Source: CAYMLQ01 sp964390795 (GTDB taxonomy: Bacteria > Verrucomicrobiota > Kiritimatiellia > RFP12 > UBA1067). Taken from it: a stretch of DNA of 13,778 nucleotides. Under the pieces are notes generated by a model. The model made no database searches, had not been told where the DNA came from, and worked only from the letters and a program-made list of their open reading frames with translations. How positions within the stretch are numbered: position 1 is the first letter of the stretch; the number at the start of each line of letters is the position of its first letter. Of the stretch, positions 6,901 to 13,220 are shown one piece after another. Both the position numbers and the translations under genes were made by a program. The stretch covers positions 1-13,778 of the forward strand of contig CAYMLQ010000128.1 in assembly GCA_964390795.1 (NCBI GenBank). The letters are read 5' to 3'.

Positions 6901-8628
6901 TGGCGCTACTACGAGAATGGGACCAACACCACCTCGCTCCGGATCTTTACCAACGGCGTTCAGGTCATCGCCACCAACAATCTCGCGCCGGTCAGCTTGA
7001 TCACAAAGCAGCACGCGAATATGACGGTGGACTACAACGCAATCGCGAAGACGGTCACGATCATCACGTCCCAGCCCGTCGGAGCGGTCACGAACGTCTT
7101 CACCGGCATCGATATGGCGGCGGCTGTGGGGGCGACCACCGCCTACCTCGGCTTCGGCGCCTTCACCGGCGGGCTCAACGCCGAAAACATCATCAGCGAC
7201 TTCTCCTTCTCGTCCGCGGCGGCGTCCGCAGCGTCCGGCGGCAGCGGCTATCTGGCGTTCGATAAGCTCTCCGGCAGCGGCACGCTGGTCAAGCGCGGCA
7301 GCGCCGCGTTGGGCCTGATGGGCGATCTGGACCAACCGACCTCGAACCTGACGGTGCGCCTGGAGCAGGGCGGGCTGGTGCTGCGCAAGAACAACCTCGA
7401 GCCGCTCGCCGTGTCCGGCGCGCGCAGCGACTGGGTCTTCACGCCCGAAGGCAAGTGGGGTGACGACGGCGCGTTGCAGTTCTGCACGGTAGCCTTGAAC
7501 TCCACCGGAACGGCCACGACCTACAGGCGTATTCGCGTGAAGGAGGCGTTTACCATTCGGTATAACTTCCTCTTCGGCACGAAGTCGAATCCCCCCGCCG
7601 ACGCCTACTCGTTCTTCCTGCACAACGATCCGCGCGGCACAGGCGCGATCGGCGATCCGACCATGAGCGCCGCCTATTCGGGGGTAAACGGCATCACCAA
7701 GAGCATCGGCTTACGCTGGTACTTCTATCCCAACAACGGAACGTCATTGACGAACACGGTCGCCCTCGGTAGAAACGCCGTTTGGAATGAAGGCCTTCGC
7801 CAGAGCCACATGCCCGTCGTGCTCCTCAACGGCGTCACCACCCACATCATCAAGTACGACCCCGTTGCAGCCACGCTGACCTCGGTGATGACGCAGGGCG
7901 TGTATGCGGTCACCAACACCTTCACGGGCGTCAACATCCCGACCGACGTCGCCAGCGACTACGCCTACCTAGGCTTCGGTGGCGGCTGCGGCGGCTCGTC
8001 CGGCGAGATGCGCGTCCGCGACTTCACCATGACCTATGACACGCCGCTGACGGATACGGTCGCCGACCAGAGCTATCTGGCCAACGTGATCCTGCCGACC
8101 GCCTCCACCAACACCGTCACGCTCGACACGTCGATCCCGGCCGGCGCGTTTAAGATCGCCGCCGCAAATATCGGCGACGGTGCCACGTTCGGTCTGGCCG
8201 CTGCCCAGCAGCCTGGAACACTCACGATTTCCGCCGTGACGCAGGCCGCCGACGCGACCTATCCCGTGTCCTCCGGCTGCACGCTCGCGCTCGCGAATGT
8301 GACCGGCGGCGCGACGCTGACCAAGACAGGTTCCGGCACGCTGGCGCTCTCGGGAGCGACCGCCACTTACACCGGCGACACGGTTCTCTCGTCCGGCACG
8401 CTCGCGCTGCCCGCGGCGCTGCTGCCGACCACCACCGACCTGCGTGTCACGACGGGCGCGACGCTGAGCCTCGCCTTCACCGGCAAGCAGTACGTCCGCT
8501 CGCTGTACGTGGACGGCGTCCTGATGCCCGGCGGACAGTACACCGCCGCGAAGGCGGCGTGGATCACCGGCGACGGCACCCTTGTTGTCACCTACCCGCC
8601 CGTGGGCTCGCTGATCCAGGTGAAGTAG
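3937..8628 (+). CDS. Large secreted adhesin-like protein with autotransporter-type beta-strand repeats and three lectin-like modules
   Basis: 1563 residues. A signal peptide (about 1-21, cleaving after LFA) leads into WTATTGGNWNDSASWGG, a common opening of beta-helical repeat proteins. PATR-type strand repeats (GxGTLxKxGxGTLxLxG, then a GxLxL strand) occur near 130-165, 232-247, 541-575, 1113-1150 and 1457-1490. Between them lie three concanavalin-like/L-type-lectin-like modules, about 620-830, 906-1092 and 1166-1367. Modules 1 and 3 share ADxxxFxLHNDPRG (Asp689 and Asp1222), and all three end in AYLGFxAxTG-like strands. Module 2 keeps Asp963 but lacks HNDPRG. The C-terminus (LYVDGVLMPGGQY, then GDGTLVV) is a typical last strand. 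There is no autotransporter barrel, PEP-CTERM or LPxTG signal. An AAGGA-type ribosome binding site lies at 3923-3927. Binding surface or extracellular glycans is the inferred role; the ligand is unknown. It stands alone. Confidence 0.85.
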   Translation: MTTRNLGLLMAAVCAAGTLFADSGTWTATTGGNWNDSASWGGGIIASNAGSTAFFNSGTGTINNDMADPALALLGLQFAGGGYTLAGGAITLDAAGFITVQGGTQTVSAPLSLSGGTAINVASAQTLALNGLLSGAGGVTVRGGRVVLGNAANAYAGATVLVTGILEVASVDALGDSSAAPANLVLGDGTFRYTGPSATLDRGFTIAPTNFGNRAAALSVTDPAATLTVAGKVTTPNGSFIKTGPGTLAFTYPGSQDIGKSRGPSNEGGLTLFDANGSAGTNGYALFTVDDGKLVLGTAGQTNTIVGVAWVGGRNNTSPRMEVLGGVTRVTTSWFTIGRGTGTAPYLARPSLYIGNGAYMEMHSLIFANANGAGGAFRCNPELAITGATLRVIGSCYFSESTLATSTVTVANNSLFQNDSSDPVQGMKISQMTGAKTDVIFDTASTGRVFQARVAKGSSLTVMGNSVFEMDTTPTNAVAADFNTGRVSFNGGKLAQRTTQLSSDWFVALTNILVGANNMTLDVASHAWLDAPARVDATSPGGKLIKSGNGTLVIRPGMINVDVNAGRLGLFNESPQATNSYKGIVTLGSGSSLELAASGAAGAMTLNLAGAPLTLTPHSLASNPDLWRFTERAMRRTDGILQLTPEVGTAGAIANAKGGAFLLRKQTVSGPWTVTYSYICWATGTDPADGFAFVLHNDPRGLAAIGAHGGNLGYADTTASKITNSIAVGINVTGHQIRFGKQGSLIDTRGLPSALPKLGSTPLKTKFTVSYDGVGAITCLLDRPGAPTARYTFAVNIPTEVGANEAYLGFTAGTGSRYGQHSVTDVLFDNGTAVFPSYCRYGGCLNLGSSEALNASSSPSAQQRGFVLGTLAYADQSVVNVEAPAALVTAAPATTLPALTPADKAMWKLNQFANWKPDGRLAVSTNANNRPGSAFTTNYYPITGSWTTRFGYDMGESSASPADYITYTIQNLTTNSTTHTPAPGFAVMWRYYENGTNTTSLRIFTNGVQVIATNNLAPVSLITKQHANMTVDYNAIAKTVTIITSQPVGAVTNVFTGIDMAAAVGATTAYLGFGAFTGGLNAENIISDFSFSSAAASAASGGSGYLAFDKLSGSGTLVKRGSAALGLMGDLDQPTSNLTVRLEQGGLVLRKNNLEPLAVSGARSDWVFTPEGKWGDDGALQFCTVALNSTGTATTYRRIRVKEAFTIRYNFLFGTKSNPPADAYSFFLHNDPRGTGAIGDPTMSAAYSGVNGITKSIGLRWYFYPNNGTSLTNTVALGRNAVWNEGLRQSHMPVVLLNGVTTHIIKYDPVAATLTSVMTQGVYAVTNTFTGVNIPTDVASDYAYLGFGGGCGGSSGEMRVRDFTMTYDTPLTDTVADQSYLANVILPTASTNTVTLDTSIPAGAFKIAAANIGDGATFGLAAAQQPGTLTISAVTQAADATYPVSSGCTLALANVTGGATLTKTGSGTLALSGATATYTGDTVLSSGTLALPAALLPTTTDLRVTTGATLSLAFTGKQYVRSLYVDGVLMPGGQYTAAKAAWITGDGTLVVTYPPVGSLIQVK

Positions 8629-8639
8629 CCCGTCGGGCT
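8627..8639 (+). terminator. Weak hairpin at the end of the adhesin gene
   Basis: AGCCC-GTC-GGGCT begins inside the TAG stop and forms a 5-bp GC-rich stem. It is followed only by TATAG rather than a T-run, so it is a poor intrinsic terminator at best. Confidence 0.3.
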
Positions 8640-8906
8640 TATAGACGCGACACCTCTTCGGTAGCCAAACCGGATCTTTGTGCAGCCGAGGAAGTGGGGC
8701 GGAAACATTATTGATGAAACCTGTTGAACGGCATTGATCGTGGAGACAGGAGTGATTAGGGTGAAAGATTAGGGAGGTCGATTAAAGGCAAGGCCCCCCT
8801 CATCATTCACCCTTATCTTTTCCCTTAATCTGTCACTTTTCTTACACACACCCGCGCTTGCGCCGCACGCGCGAAACGGGTAACATATCGCCGTTTTGTG
8901 TAGCAC
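8640..8906. other. Gene-free spacer upstream of serS
   Basis: No gene is visible. A degenerate inverted pair of purine-rich units lies inside: GATTAGGG-TGAAA-GATTAGGG around 8754-8774 opposes TTCACCC...CCCTTAATC around 8806-8830, separated by about 30 nt. It looks like a decayed version of the short-unit hairpin at 10269-10366. I see no clear promoter for serS. Confidence 0.45.
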
Positions 8907-8960
8907 GGTAGGGACGCCTCCCCCTGGCGTCCGCGGACGGTTCGGGGAACCGTCCCTACC
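8907..8960. repeat. Palindromic repeat element immediately upstream of serS
   Basis: The ends GGTAGGGACG (8907-8916) and CGTCCCTACC (8951-8960) are perfect 10-bp inverted repeats. Inside are two hairpins that overlap those ends: GGACGCC/GGCGTCC (8912-8918 with 8926-8932) and the perfect 9-bp stem GGACGGTTC/GAACCGTCC (8935-8943 with 8947-8955). The long-range pairing and the two local hairpins therefore exclude one another. Related blocks occur at 13059-13068 and, on the opposite strand, at 13171-13192, so this is a dispersed repeat. It ends 29 bases before the serS ATG and may lie in its leader. Confidence 0.65.
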
Positions 8961-8989
8961 CCCTAAACACCTATTCCCGAGGTTCCGCC

Positions 8990-10267
8990 ATGTTGGACAT
9001 CAAACGCATCCGTGATAATTTCGCTGAGGTCGCCGAAGGGCTGCGCCGCCGCGGCGCGGAGGTCGCCTTGGCCGAAACCGCGCGCGATCTCGATGCGCGC
9101 CGCCGCACGCTGGTGGTCCGGACCGATGAGCTGAAGACCCTGCGCAACACGCGCTCGAAAGAGATCGGCGCCCTCAAGAAGGCTGGACAGAACACCGACG
9201 ACGTGCAGGCCGACGTCCGCGCCATCGGCGATCAGATCGCCGATCTCGACGCCCAGCTCCGGGAGGTCGAGGAGGCGCTTGAAACGGCCATGCTGCGCAT
9301 CCCCAACGTGCCCTGCGCGACCATCCCCACCGGCCCGGACGCCTCGGCCAACCGCGTGGCCAAGGTCGAAGGCGTGGCGCCTGCGTTCGACTTCAAGCCG
9401 CTCGACCATGTGACGCTGGGCGAACGGCTCGGACTGTTCGACCTGCCGCGCGGCGTGAAGATGACCGGCTCCGGCTTCCCCCTGATGTTGGGCAACGGCT
9501 CGAAGCTCCAGCGCGCTCTGGTCCAGTACATGCTCGACATGCACACCGAGCAGCACGGCTACACCGAGATGCTGCCGCCCTTCGTCGTGAACAGCGCCTC
9601 CATGCGCGGCACCGGCCAGCTCCCGAAAATGGCCGAGGACATGTACCACTGCGAGATCGACGACCTCTGGCTGATCCCCACCGCCGAGGTGCCGGTCACC
9701 AACTATTTCCGCGACGAGATCATGGACCGCCCGCTGCCGGTCTACCTCACCGCCTACACGCCCTGCTTCCGCCGCGAGGCGGGCTCGGCCGGCAAGGAGA
9801 CGCGCGGCATCCTGCGCGTGCATCAGTTCGACAAGGTGGAGATGGTCAAGTTCGTCGAGCCCGAGACCTCCTACGCGGAGCTGGAGACGCTCGTCGCGAA
9901 CGCCGAGGACGTGCTCAAGGGGCTCGGACTGCACTACCGTATCTTGGAACTCTGCTCGGGCGACATCAGCTTCTCAGCTGCCAAGTGCTACGACATCGAG
10001 CTGTGGGCGCCGGGACAGCAGGGCTGGCTGGAGGTTTCCTCCTGCTCCAACTTCGAGGATTTCCAGGCCCGCCGCCTGAACTGCCGCTATCGCGACGCGA
10101 ACGGCAAGACGCGCCTCATCCATACGCTCAACGGCTCGGGTGTGGCGCTGCCGCGCCTGGTGATCGCCATTCTGGAGCAGTGCCAGCAGGCCGACGGGTC
10201 GGTGCTGCTGCCGGAAGCCCTCCGCCCCTACATGCGCGGCCTCGAACGCCTCGTGCCGGGGAAGTGA
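8990..10267 (+). CDS. serS: Seryl-tRNA synthetase
   Basis: 425 residues, the usual bacterial length. The enzyme charges tRNA-Ser (and tRNA-Sec where present) with serine through seryl-adenylate in the cytoplasm. The start MLDIKRIRDN is characteristic, and residues about 25-105 form the long antiparallel coiled-coil arm that grips the tRNA variable arm. Class II core: motif 1 region around 165-200, serine-pocket TAE (231-233) in LIPTAEVPVTN, motif 2 FRREAGSAGKETRGILRVHQF from 260, and motif 3 LNGSGVALPRLV (380-391) with the class-defining Arg389. GAGG (8979-8982) lies seven bases before the ATG. The gene is monocistronic: a repeat element lies upstream, and it converges with a minus-strand gene across a 99-nt hairpin spacer. 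All expected motifs are intact. Confidence 0.97.
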   Translation: MLDIKRIRDNFAEVAEGLRRRGAEVALAETARDLDARRRTLVVRTDELKTLRNTRSKEIGALKKAGQNTDDVQADVRAIGDQIADLDAQLREVEEALETAMLRIPNVPCATIPTGPDASANRVAKVEGVAPAFDFKPLDHVTLGERLGLFDLPRGVKMTGSGFPLMLGNGSKLQRALVQYMLDMHTEQHGYTEMLPPFVVNSASMRGTGQLPKMAEDMYHCEIDDLWLIPTAEVPVTNYFRDEIMDRPLPVYLTAYTPCFRREAGSAGKETRGILRVHQFDKVEMVKFVEPETSYAELETLVANAEDVLKGLGLHYRILELCSGDISFSAAKCYDIELWAPGQQGWLEVSSCSNFEDFQARRLNCRYRDANGKTRLIHTLNGSGVALPRLVIAILEQCQQADGSVLLPEALRPYMRGLERLVPGK

Positions 10268-10268
10268 A

Positions 10269-10366
10269 GAAGTTCTAAAGTGCTAAAGTGCGAGAGTGCT
10301 AAAGTGCGAGAGTCTTTCAGCAAACGTCAACTCTCTCACTTTAGAACTTTAGCACTTTAGAACTTC
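10269..10366. repeat. Long hairpin of 8-nt tandem units filling the serS convergent spacer
   Basis: The left arm (10269-10313) is built of 8-nt units such as CTAAAGTG and CGAGAGTG. The right arm (10330-10366) is its complement with one unit fewer. The outer 21 bp pair perfectly (10269-10289 with 10346-10366), and the central loop is CTTTCAGCAAACGTCA. The element begins one base after the serS stop and ends directly against the stop of the minus-strand gene. Transcripts from either side would form a strong hairpin, so a bidirectional terminator or RNA-end protector is likely, though no U-tract follows. Confidence 0.8.
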
Positions 10367-11281
10367 TCACAGCGCCAGACCGGGAATGATCTTCCGCAGC
10401 GCGGCCATCTCTTGGGTCCACCGCATGACGTCCGGGTCGTTCTCGGGCTTCGCGAGTTCGACGGCATGCTGCGTTTTCCATTCGCGGAACTTTAGGTGCA
10501 GCGCCTCGTAGTCGGCTTTGATCTTGGTCTCCGCCACCTTCATCTCGCGTAACCGGTCATCCAGACGCGCCCGGTCCAGCTCGGTCGCCTTATCGCGCTG
10601 AGCCAGCAGCTCCTTGCCTTTTGCAATATGCGCCGTGAAGACCCTGTACGCTTCATTGTACGCGGTGAAATGGGGGTTCTTCGCGGCCGAGGCCTGAAGC
10701 AGCTCGGTCTTTCGCATCCCGATCTTGCCGCTGAGCGCATAATATGCCCGCAGCGCGTCGAGTTGCCGGGCCGACATTTTCTCATGCGAGGCGGTGAACA
10801 GGTGTACGTCTTTACGACTCACCAGATACGGGCCGTTCGTCGCCCCGTTCTGAAAGAAGAGACCCTCGATCATGACGCCTTTCGACGTCTGCCGCGACTC
10901 CTTGAAGTCGAACAGCACGCCGCCCGCCACGCTTCCCAGGCGCGAGCCGTCAGGCTTATAGTAGGTGGCTCGCTGGTGCGTGACACCCCAGCCCGGACGA
11001 TCCCCCCGGCCGACAGGATAGACGCCAACCAAGGCGGGCGGCGTGTCGTCATCTGCGGCTGCCGTCGTCTGCGCGGCGGTAGCCGCAGGCTGCGGTGCCG
11101 GCACGTGCGTTTCTGTGAAGGTCCGTATCTGTTCGTGCGTGCCCGTTTCCGCCGCCATCGGCTCAGCTTTTTCACTCCCGAACAGGCCCGAGACATACGG
11201 TCGGGCGAAGGGCGCTGCCATGTACATCCCCACCGTTCCGACGACCAGACTCGACAAAAAAATAGGCCAGAAGAATTTCAT
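10367..11281 (-). CDS. Membrane-anchored protein of unknown function with coiled-coil C-terminal half
   Basis: I do not recognise the family. I take the start at 11281 (304 residues) because AGGA (11291-11294, minus strand) sits nine bases upstream and the product then begins MKFFWPIFLSSLVVGTVGMY, a clean N-terminal membrane helix (about 3-22). A start at 11335 would add 18 residues without a ribosome binding site. An Ala/Pro/Thr-rich linker (about 40-82) follows, then a likely beta domain (about 83-162: GVTHQRATYYKPDGSRLGSVAGG and GPYLVSRKDVHLF) that loosely recalls SH3-like folds. Next comes a charged, mostly helical region (about 165-300) with coiled-coil character around 220-275. There is no catalytic motif. 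The bulk should lie on the periplasmic side. It is transcribed divergently from the 11398 gene across 116 nt and convergently with serS. Confidence 0.75.
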   Translation of the reverse strand: MKFFWPIFLSSLVVGTVGMYMAAPFARPYVSGLFGSEKAEPMAAETGTHEQIRTFTETHVPAPQPAATAAQTTAAADDDTPPALVGVYPVGRGDRPGWGVTHQRATYYKPDGSRLGSVAGGVLFDFKESRQTSKGVMIEGLFFQNGATNGPYLVSRKDVHLFTASHEKMSARQLDALRAYYALSGKIGMRKTELLQASAAKNPHFTAYNEAYRVFTAHIAKGKELLAQRDKATELDRARLDDRLREMKVAETKIKADYEALHLKFREWKTQHAVELAKPENDPDVMRWTQEMAALRKIIPGLAL

Positions 11282-11381
11282 GAGCGCAAATCCTAGCAGA
11301 AATGGAGGCCCGCTCACAAGCGCGTTGAAGCGCAAACGGGTAAACGTCGAATGTTTTCCGCTCCCAACTCTCAGTCTGGTC

Positions 11382-11390
11382 TGCTATACT
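11382..11390 (+). promoter_or_regulatory. Extended -10 promoter placing transcription start at or next to the ATG
   Basis: TGCTATACT is an extended -10 box (TG-n-TATACT, five of six to TATAAT). It ends seven bases before the ATG at 11398, so transcription would start at about the first base of the start codon. No -35 match is seen at 17-18 nt, which an extended -10 tolerates. No Shine-Dalgarno sequence lies between box and ATG, which suggests a leaderless mRNA. Confidence 0.45.
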
Positions 11391-11397
11391 ATCCCTC

Positions 11398-12312
11398 ATG
11401 CGCGTGTTCAACCTTAAAACCGCCGTTTCCCTGTTCTGCGCCTGCACAGCGTTTTGTCGGGCCGCTGAAGAAACATTTTCCACGCCGTCTTTCGACACCT
11501 ATCAGCCGATCATCGACCGTATGCCGTTCGGCGCTCTGCCCGCCAATTTCGGTCAGGAGCCCGTTAACACTGCGCCGGATCAGAGCGCGATGTTGGCTCA
11601 AGCCGAACAGCAAAAGCTGGCCGCACAGGTTAACGTATCCGCCGTCAACATCACCCCTGACGGACAGACCGCCGTTGGCTTCACCGACCTGGCAGCCAAG
11701 CCGCCGGCCAACTACTTCCTGCGGGTCGGCGCCTCAGCCGATGGCTGGACCGTAGTCAGCGCGGATTTCGACGCGGAGACTGTCTCCCTTTTGAAGGATG
11801 GCGTCACCCTTCCGCTCAGGCTGGGAAAGGGTAACCTCGACCTTTCGACCCCGCCAGCCAAGCCCACCCCCGCCGGCTCTGTGCCGCCGGCCCCGCCAGC
11901 CGCCGCCCTCGGGCATACCGACAGAGGGCAAGGAGGCGTTTTCCGGCGTTTTCCCTCGTTGATGGGCGGCGCTCCAACCACCCCCGCTGGGCTCATAAGG
12001 GCTCCCGGTCGAGTGGCTGCGGATCCGGCGGCGTCTCCGGCCGCCGAAACGGGCGGCGAGGAGCGCTCATACGCTGCGCGTCTGCATGAGCGTTTGACTC
12101 AGAAGACCGCTGAGCAGCAGGCTGCCGAACAGCGTCGGAAGGCGGAGCTTGAAAAACTCGTCGATGCGGCTGCTCAGAAAGCGCTCAGGCGCGAGGTCGA
12201 GGACGCGCAGGCTGCCGCAGTCGCCGAGCCACAACAGGAGGAGCAGCCGCCTGCCCCGATCGCCGACCCCCAGCAGGAGTTGCGCCCGCCCGCAGAGGGG
12301 GCTCTGGAATAA
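11398..12312 (+). CDS. Secreted Pro/Ala-rich protein with a possible GspC/PilP-like beta domain
   Basis: 304 residues. The signal peptide MRVFNLKTAVSLFCACTAFCRA supports the start at 11398 even though no ribosome binding site precedes it. YQPIIDRMPFGALP (35-48) resembles the Y..I..R..FG motif that precedes the homology domain of type II secretion GspC or pilus PilP proteins. Residues about 80-145 (VNITPDGQTAVGFTD, then GWTVVSADFDAETVSLLKDG and LPLRLG) have the strand pattern of that small beta domain. A Pro/Ala-rich linker follows, then a coiled coil (about 220-275) and a Gln/Pro/Glu-rich tail. Its stop is four bases before the tcdA ATG, so the two are probably co-transcribed. The secretion-system link is inference from motif shape; no other secretion gene is in view. 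Confidence 0.7.
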   Translation: MRVFNLKTAVSLFCACTAFCRAAEETFSTPSFDTYQPIIDRMPFGALPANFGQEPVNTAPDQSAMLAQAEQQKLAAQVNVSAVNITPDGQTAVGFTDLAAKPPANYFLRVGASADGWTVVSADFDAETVSLLKDGVTLPLRLGKGNLDLSTPPAKPTPAGSVPPAPPAAALGHTDRGQGGVFRRFPSLMGGAPTTPAGLIRAPGRVAADPAASPAAETGGEERSYAARLHERLTQKTAEQQAAEQRRKAELEKLVDAAAQKALRREVEDAQAAAVAEPQQEEQPPAPIADPQQELRPPAEGALE

Positions 12313-12316
12313 GTCC

Positions 12317-13063
12317 ATGAACCCCTTCTCCCGTGCCGAACTCCTGCTCGGTAAAGCCGCGCTCGACCTCCTGCACCGCAGCCGCGTCGCCATCTTCGGT
12401 ATCGGCGGCGTAGGCTCCTACACGGTCGAGGCCCTGGCCCGCACAGGCGTCGGGCACTTCACGCTGGTCGATGACGACCTGGTCTGCTTGACCAATATCA
12501 ACCGCCAGCTGATCGCCCTGCACAGCACCGTGGGCCTGCCCAAGGCCGAGGTCATGGCCGAGCGCGTCCGCGACATCAACCCTGTTGCCCAGGTCGAGTC
12601 CTTCAAGACCTTCTACCTGCCCGAAAACGCCGATGCCTTCGACCTCTCCCGCTACGACTACGTGGTCGACGCCGTCGACACCGTCAGCGCCAAAGTCGAA
12701 CTCGCCGTGCGCGCGCGCCAGGCCGGCGTGCCGCTGATCAGCTGCATGGGCGCGGGCAACAAGCTCGACCCCGCCCGCTTCGAGGTGGCCGACCTCTTCG
12801 CCACCTCGGTCTGCCCGCTCTGTAAAGTCATGCGCAAGGAGCTGAAGCGCCGCGGCGTCGAAAGCCTCAAGGTTGTCTACTCGCGCGAGCTGCCGCTGGA
12901 CGGGGGCGGGAACCCGCTCCGACCTCCGACCTCCGACCTCCGACCTCCGACCTCCGTCCCCTTCCGCCGCATCCCGGGCAGCGTCGCCTTCGTGCCCTCC
13001 GTGGCCGGCCTGATCCTCGCGGGCGAGGTCATCCGCGACCTGACCGCTGGCACGCGCCGGTAG
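12317..13063 (+). CDS. tcdA: tRNA threonylcarbamoyladenosine dehydratase TcdA (CsdL), ThiF/E1-like
   Basis: 248 residues. TcdA uses ATP to cyclise t6A37 to ct6A37 in tRNAs that read ANN codons. The start at 12317 gives MNPFSRAELLLG, the usual opening; the weak GGA upstream and a 4-nt gap suggest coupling to the preceding gene. The nucleotide-binding loop is GIGGVGS (28-34), followed by LVDDD (50-54), NINRQ (60-64, with Arg63), PKAEVMAERVRDINP (75-89), DAVDT (118-122), GAGNKLDP (145-152), VMRKELKRRG (171-180) and the C-terminal GSVAFVPSVAGLILAGEVIRDL. Two oddities stand out. CPLC (166-169) replaces the usual DPLA/DPLC-like stretch. The variable loop at 202-213 (RPPTSDLRPPTS) is encoded by a five-copy heptamer array. 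The TAG stop lies inside a dispersed repeat block (13059-13068). Confidence 0.92.
   Translation: MNPFSRAELLLGKAALDLLHRSRVAIFGIGGVGSYTVEALARTGVGHFTLVDDDLVCLTNINRQLIALHSTVGLPKAEVMAERVRDINPVAQVESFKTFYLPENADAFDLSRYDYVVDAVDTVSAKVELAVRARQAGVPLISCMGAGNKLDPARFEVADLFATSVCPLCKVMRKELKRRGVESLKVVYSRELPLDGGGNPLRPPTSDLRPPTSVPFRRIPGSVAFVPSVAGLILAGEVIRDLTAGTRR
12921..12955 (+). repeat. GACCTCC heptamer array (5 copies) inside tcdA
   Basis: Five perfect 7-nt units lie in tandem, preceded by a partial unit (CTCC, 12917-12920). It is translated as a 7-residue-period loop, RPPTSDL-RPPTS. Seven is not a multiple of three, so gain or loss of one or two units would shift the tcdA frame; three units keep it. Confidence 0.9.
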
Positions 13064-13192
13064 GGACGGGCAGCCGGGCCGGAATGGCGCGAAGCCTAAA
13101 CCGTCCGCCGCGTCGCCGTGCGGGTTCCCCGTAACCCGCCGCCGGTCCCCGTGCCAACGCATGGCCCTGCGGACGCCTGCGGGGAGGCGTCC
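13059..13192. repeat. Structured repeat block at the 3' end of tcdA
   Basis: GGTAGGGACG (13059-13068) is identical to 8907-8916 and supplies the tcdA stop codon. Further on, two hairpins follow: GCGGGTT/AACCCGC (13120-13126 with 13133-13139) and the perfect 8-bp stem GGACGCCT/AGGCGTCC (13171-13178 with 13185-13192). The minus-strand reading of the last begins GGACGCCTCCCC, identical to 8912-8923. No gene is visible. The stretch looks like rearranged fragments of the element found before serS. A role in ending the tcdA transcript is possible but unsupported by a T-run. Confidence 0.5.
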
Positions 13193-13220
13193 CGAAGGGG
13201 CGTCGTGTACATACACCCAC

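Noticed and set aside
8963..9934. 323-codon minus-strand frame opposite serS
   Set aside because: serS on the other strand is unmistakable; the antisense product shows no family features.
10269..10366. CRISPR array as an explanation for the short repeats
   Set aside because: Units are 8 nt with no spacers and the arms are inverted, so this is a tandem/hairpin element. I saw no CRISPR array elsewhere in the window.
11282..11335. Longer start (11335) for the minus-strand membrane protein
   Set aside because: There is no ribosome binding site before 11335, and the start at 11281 has AGGA and gives a standard N-terminal membrane helix.
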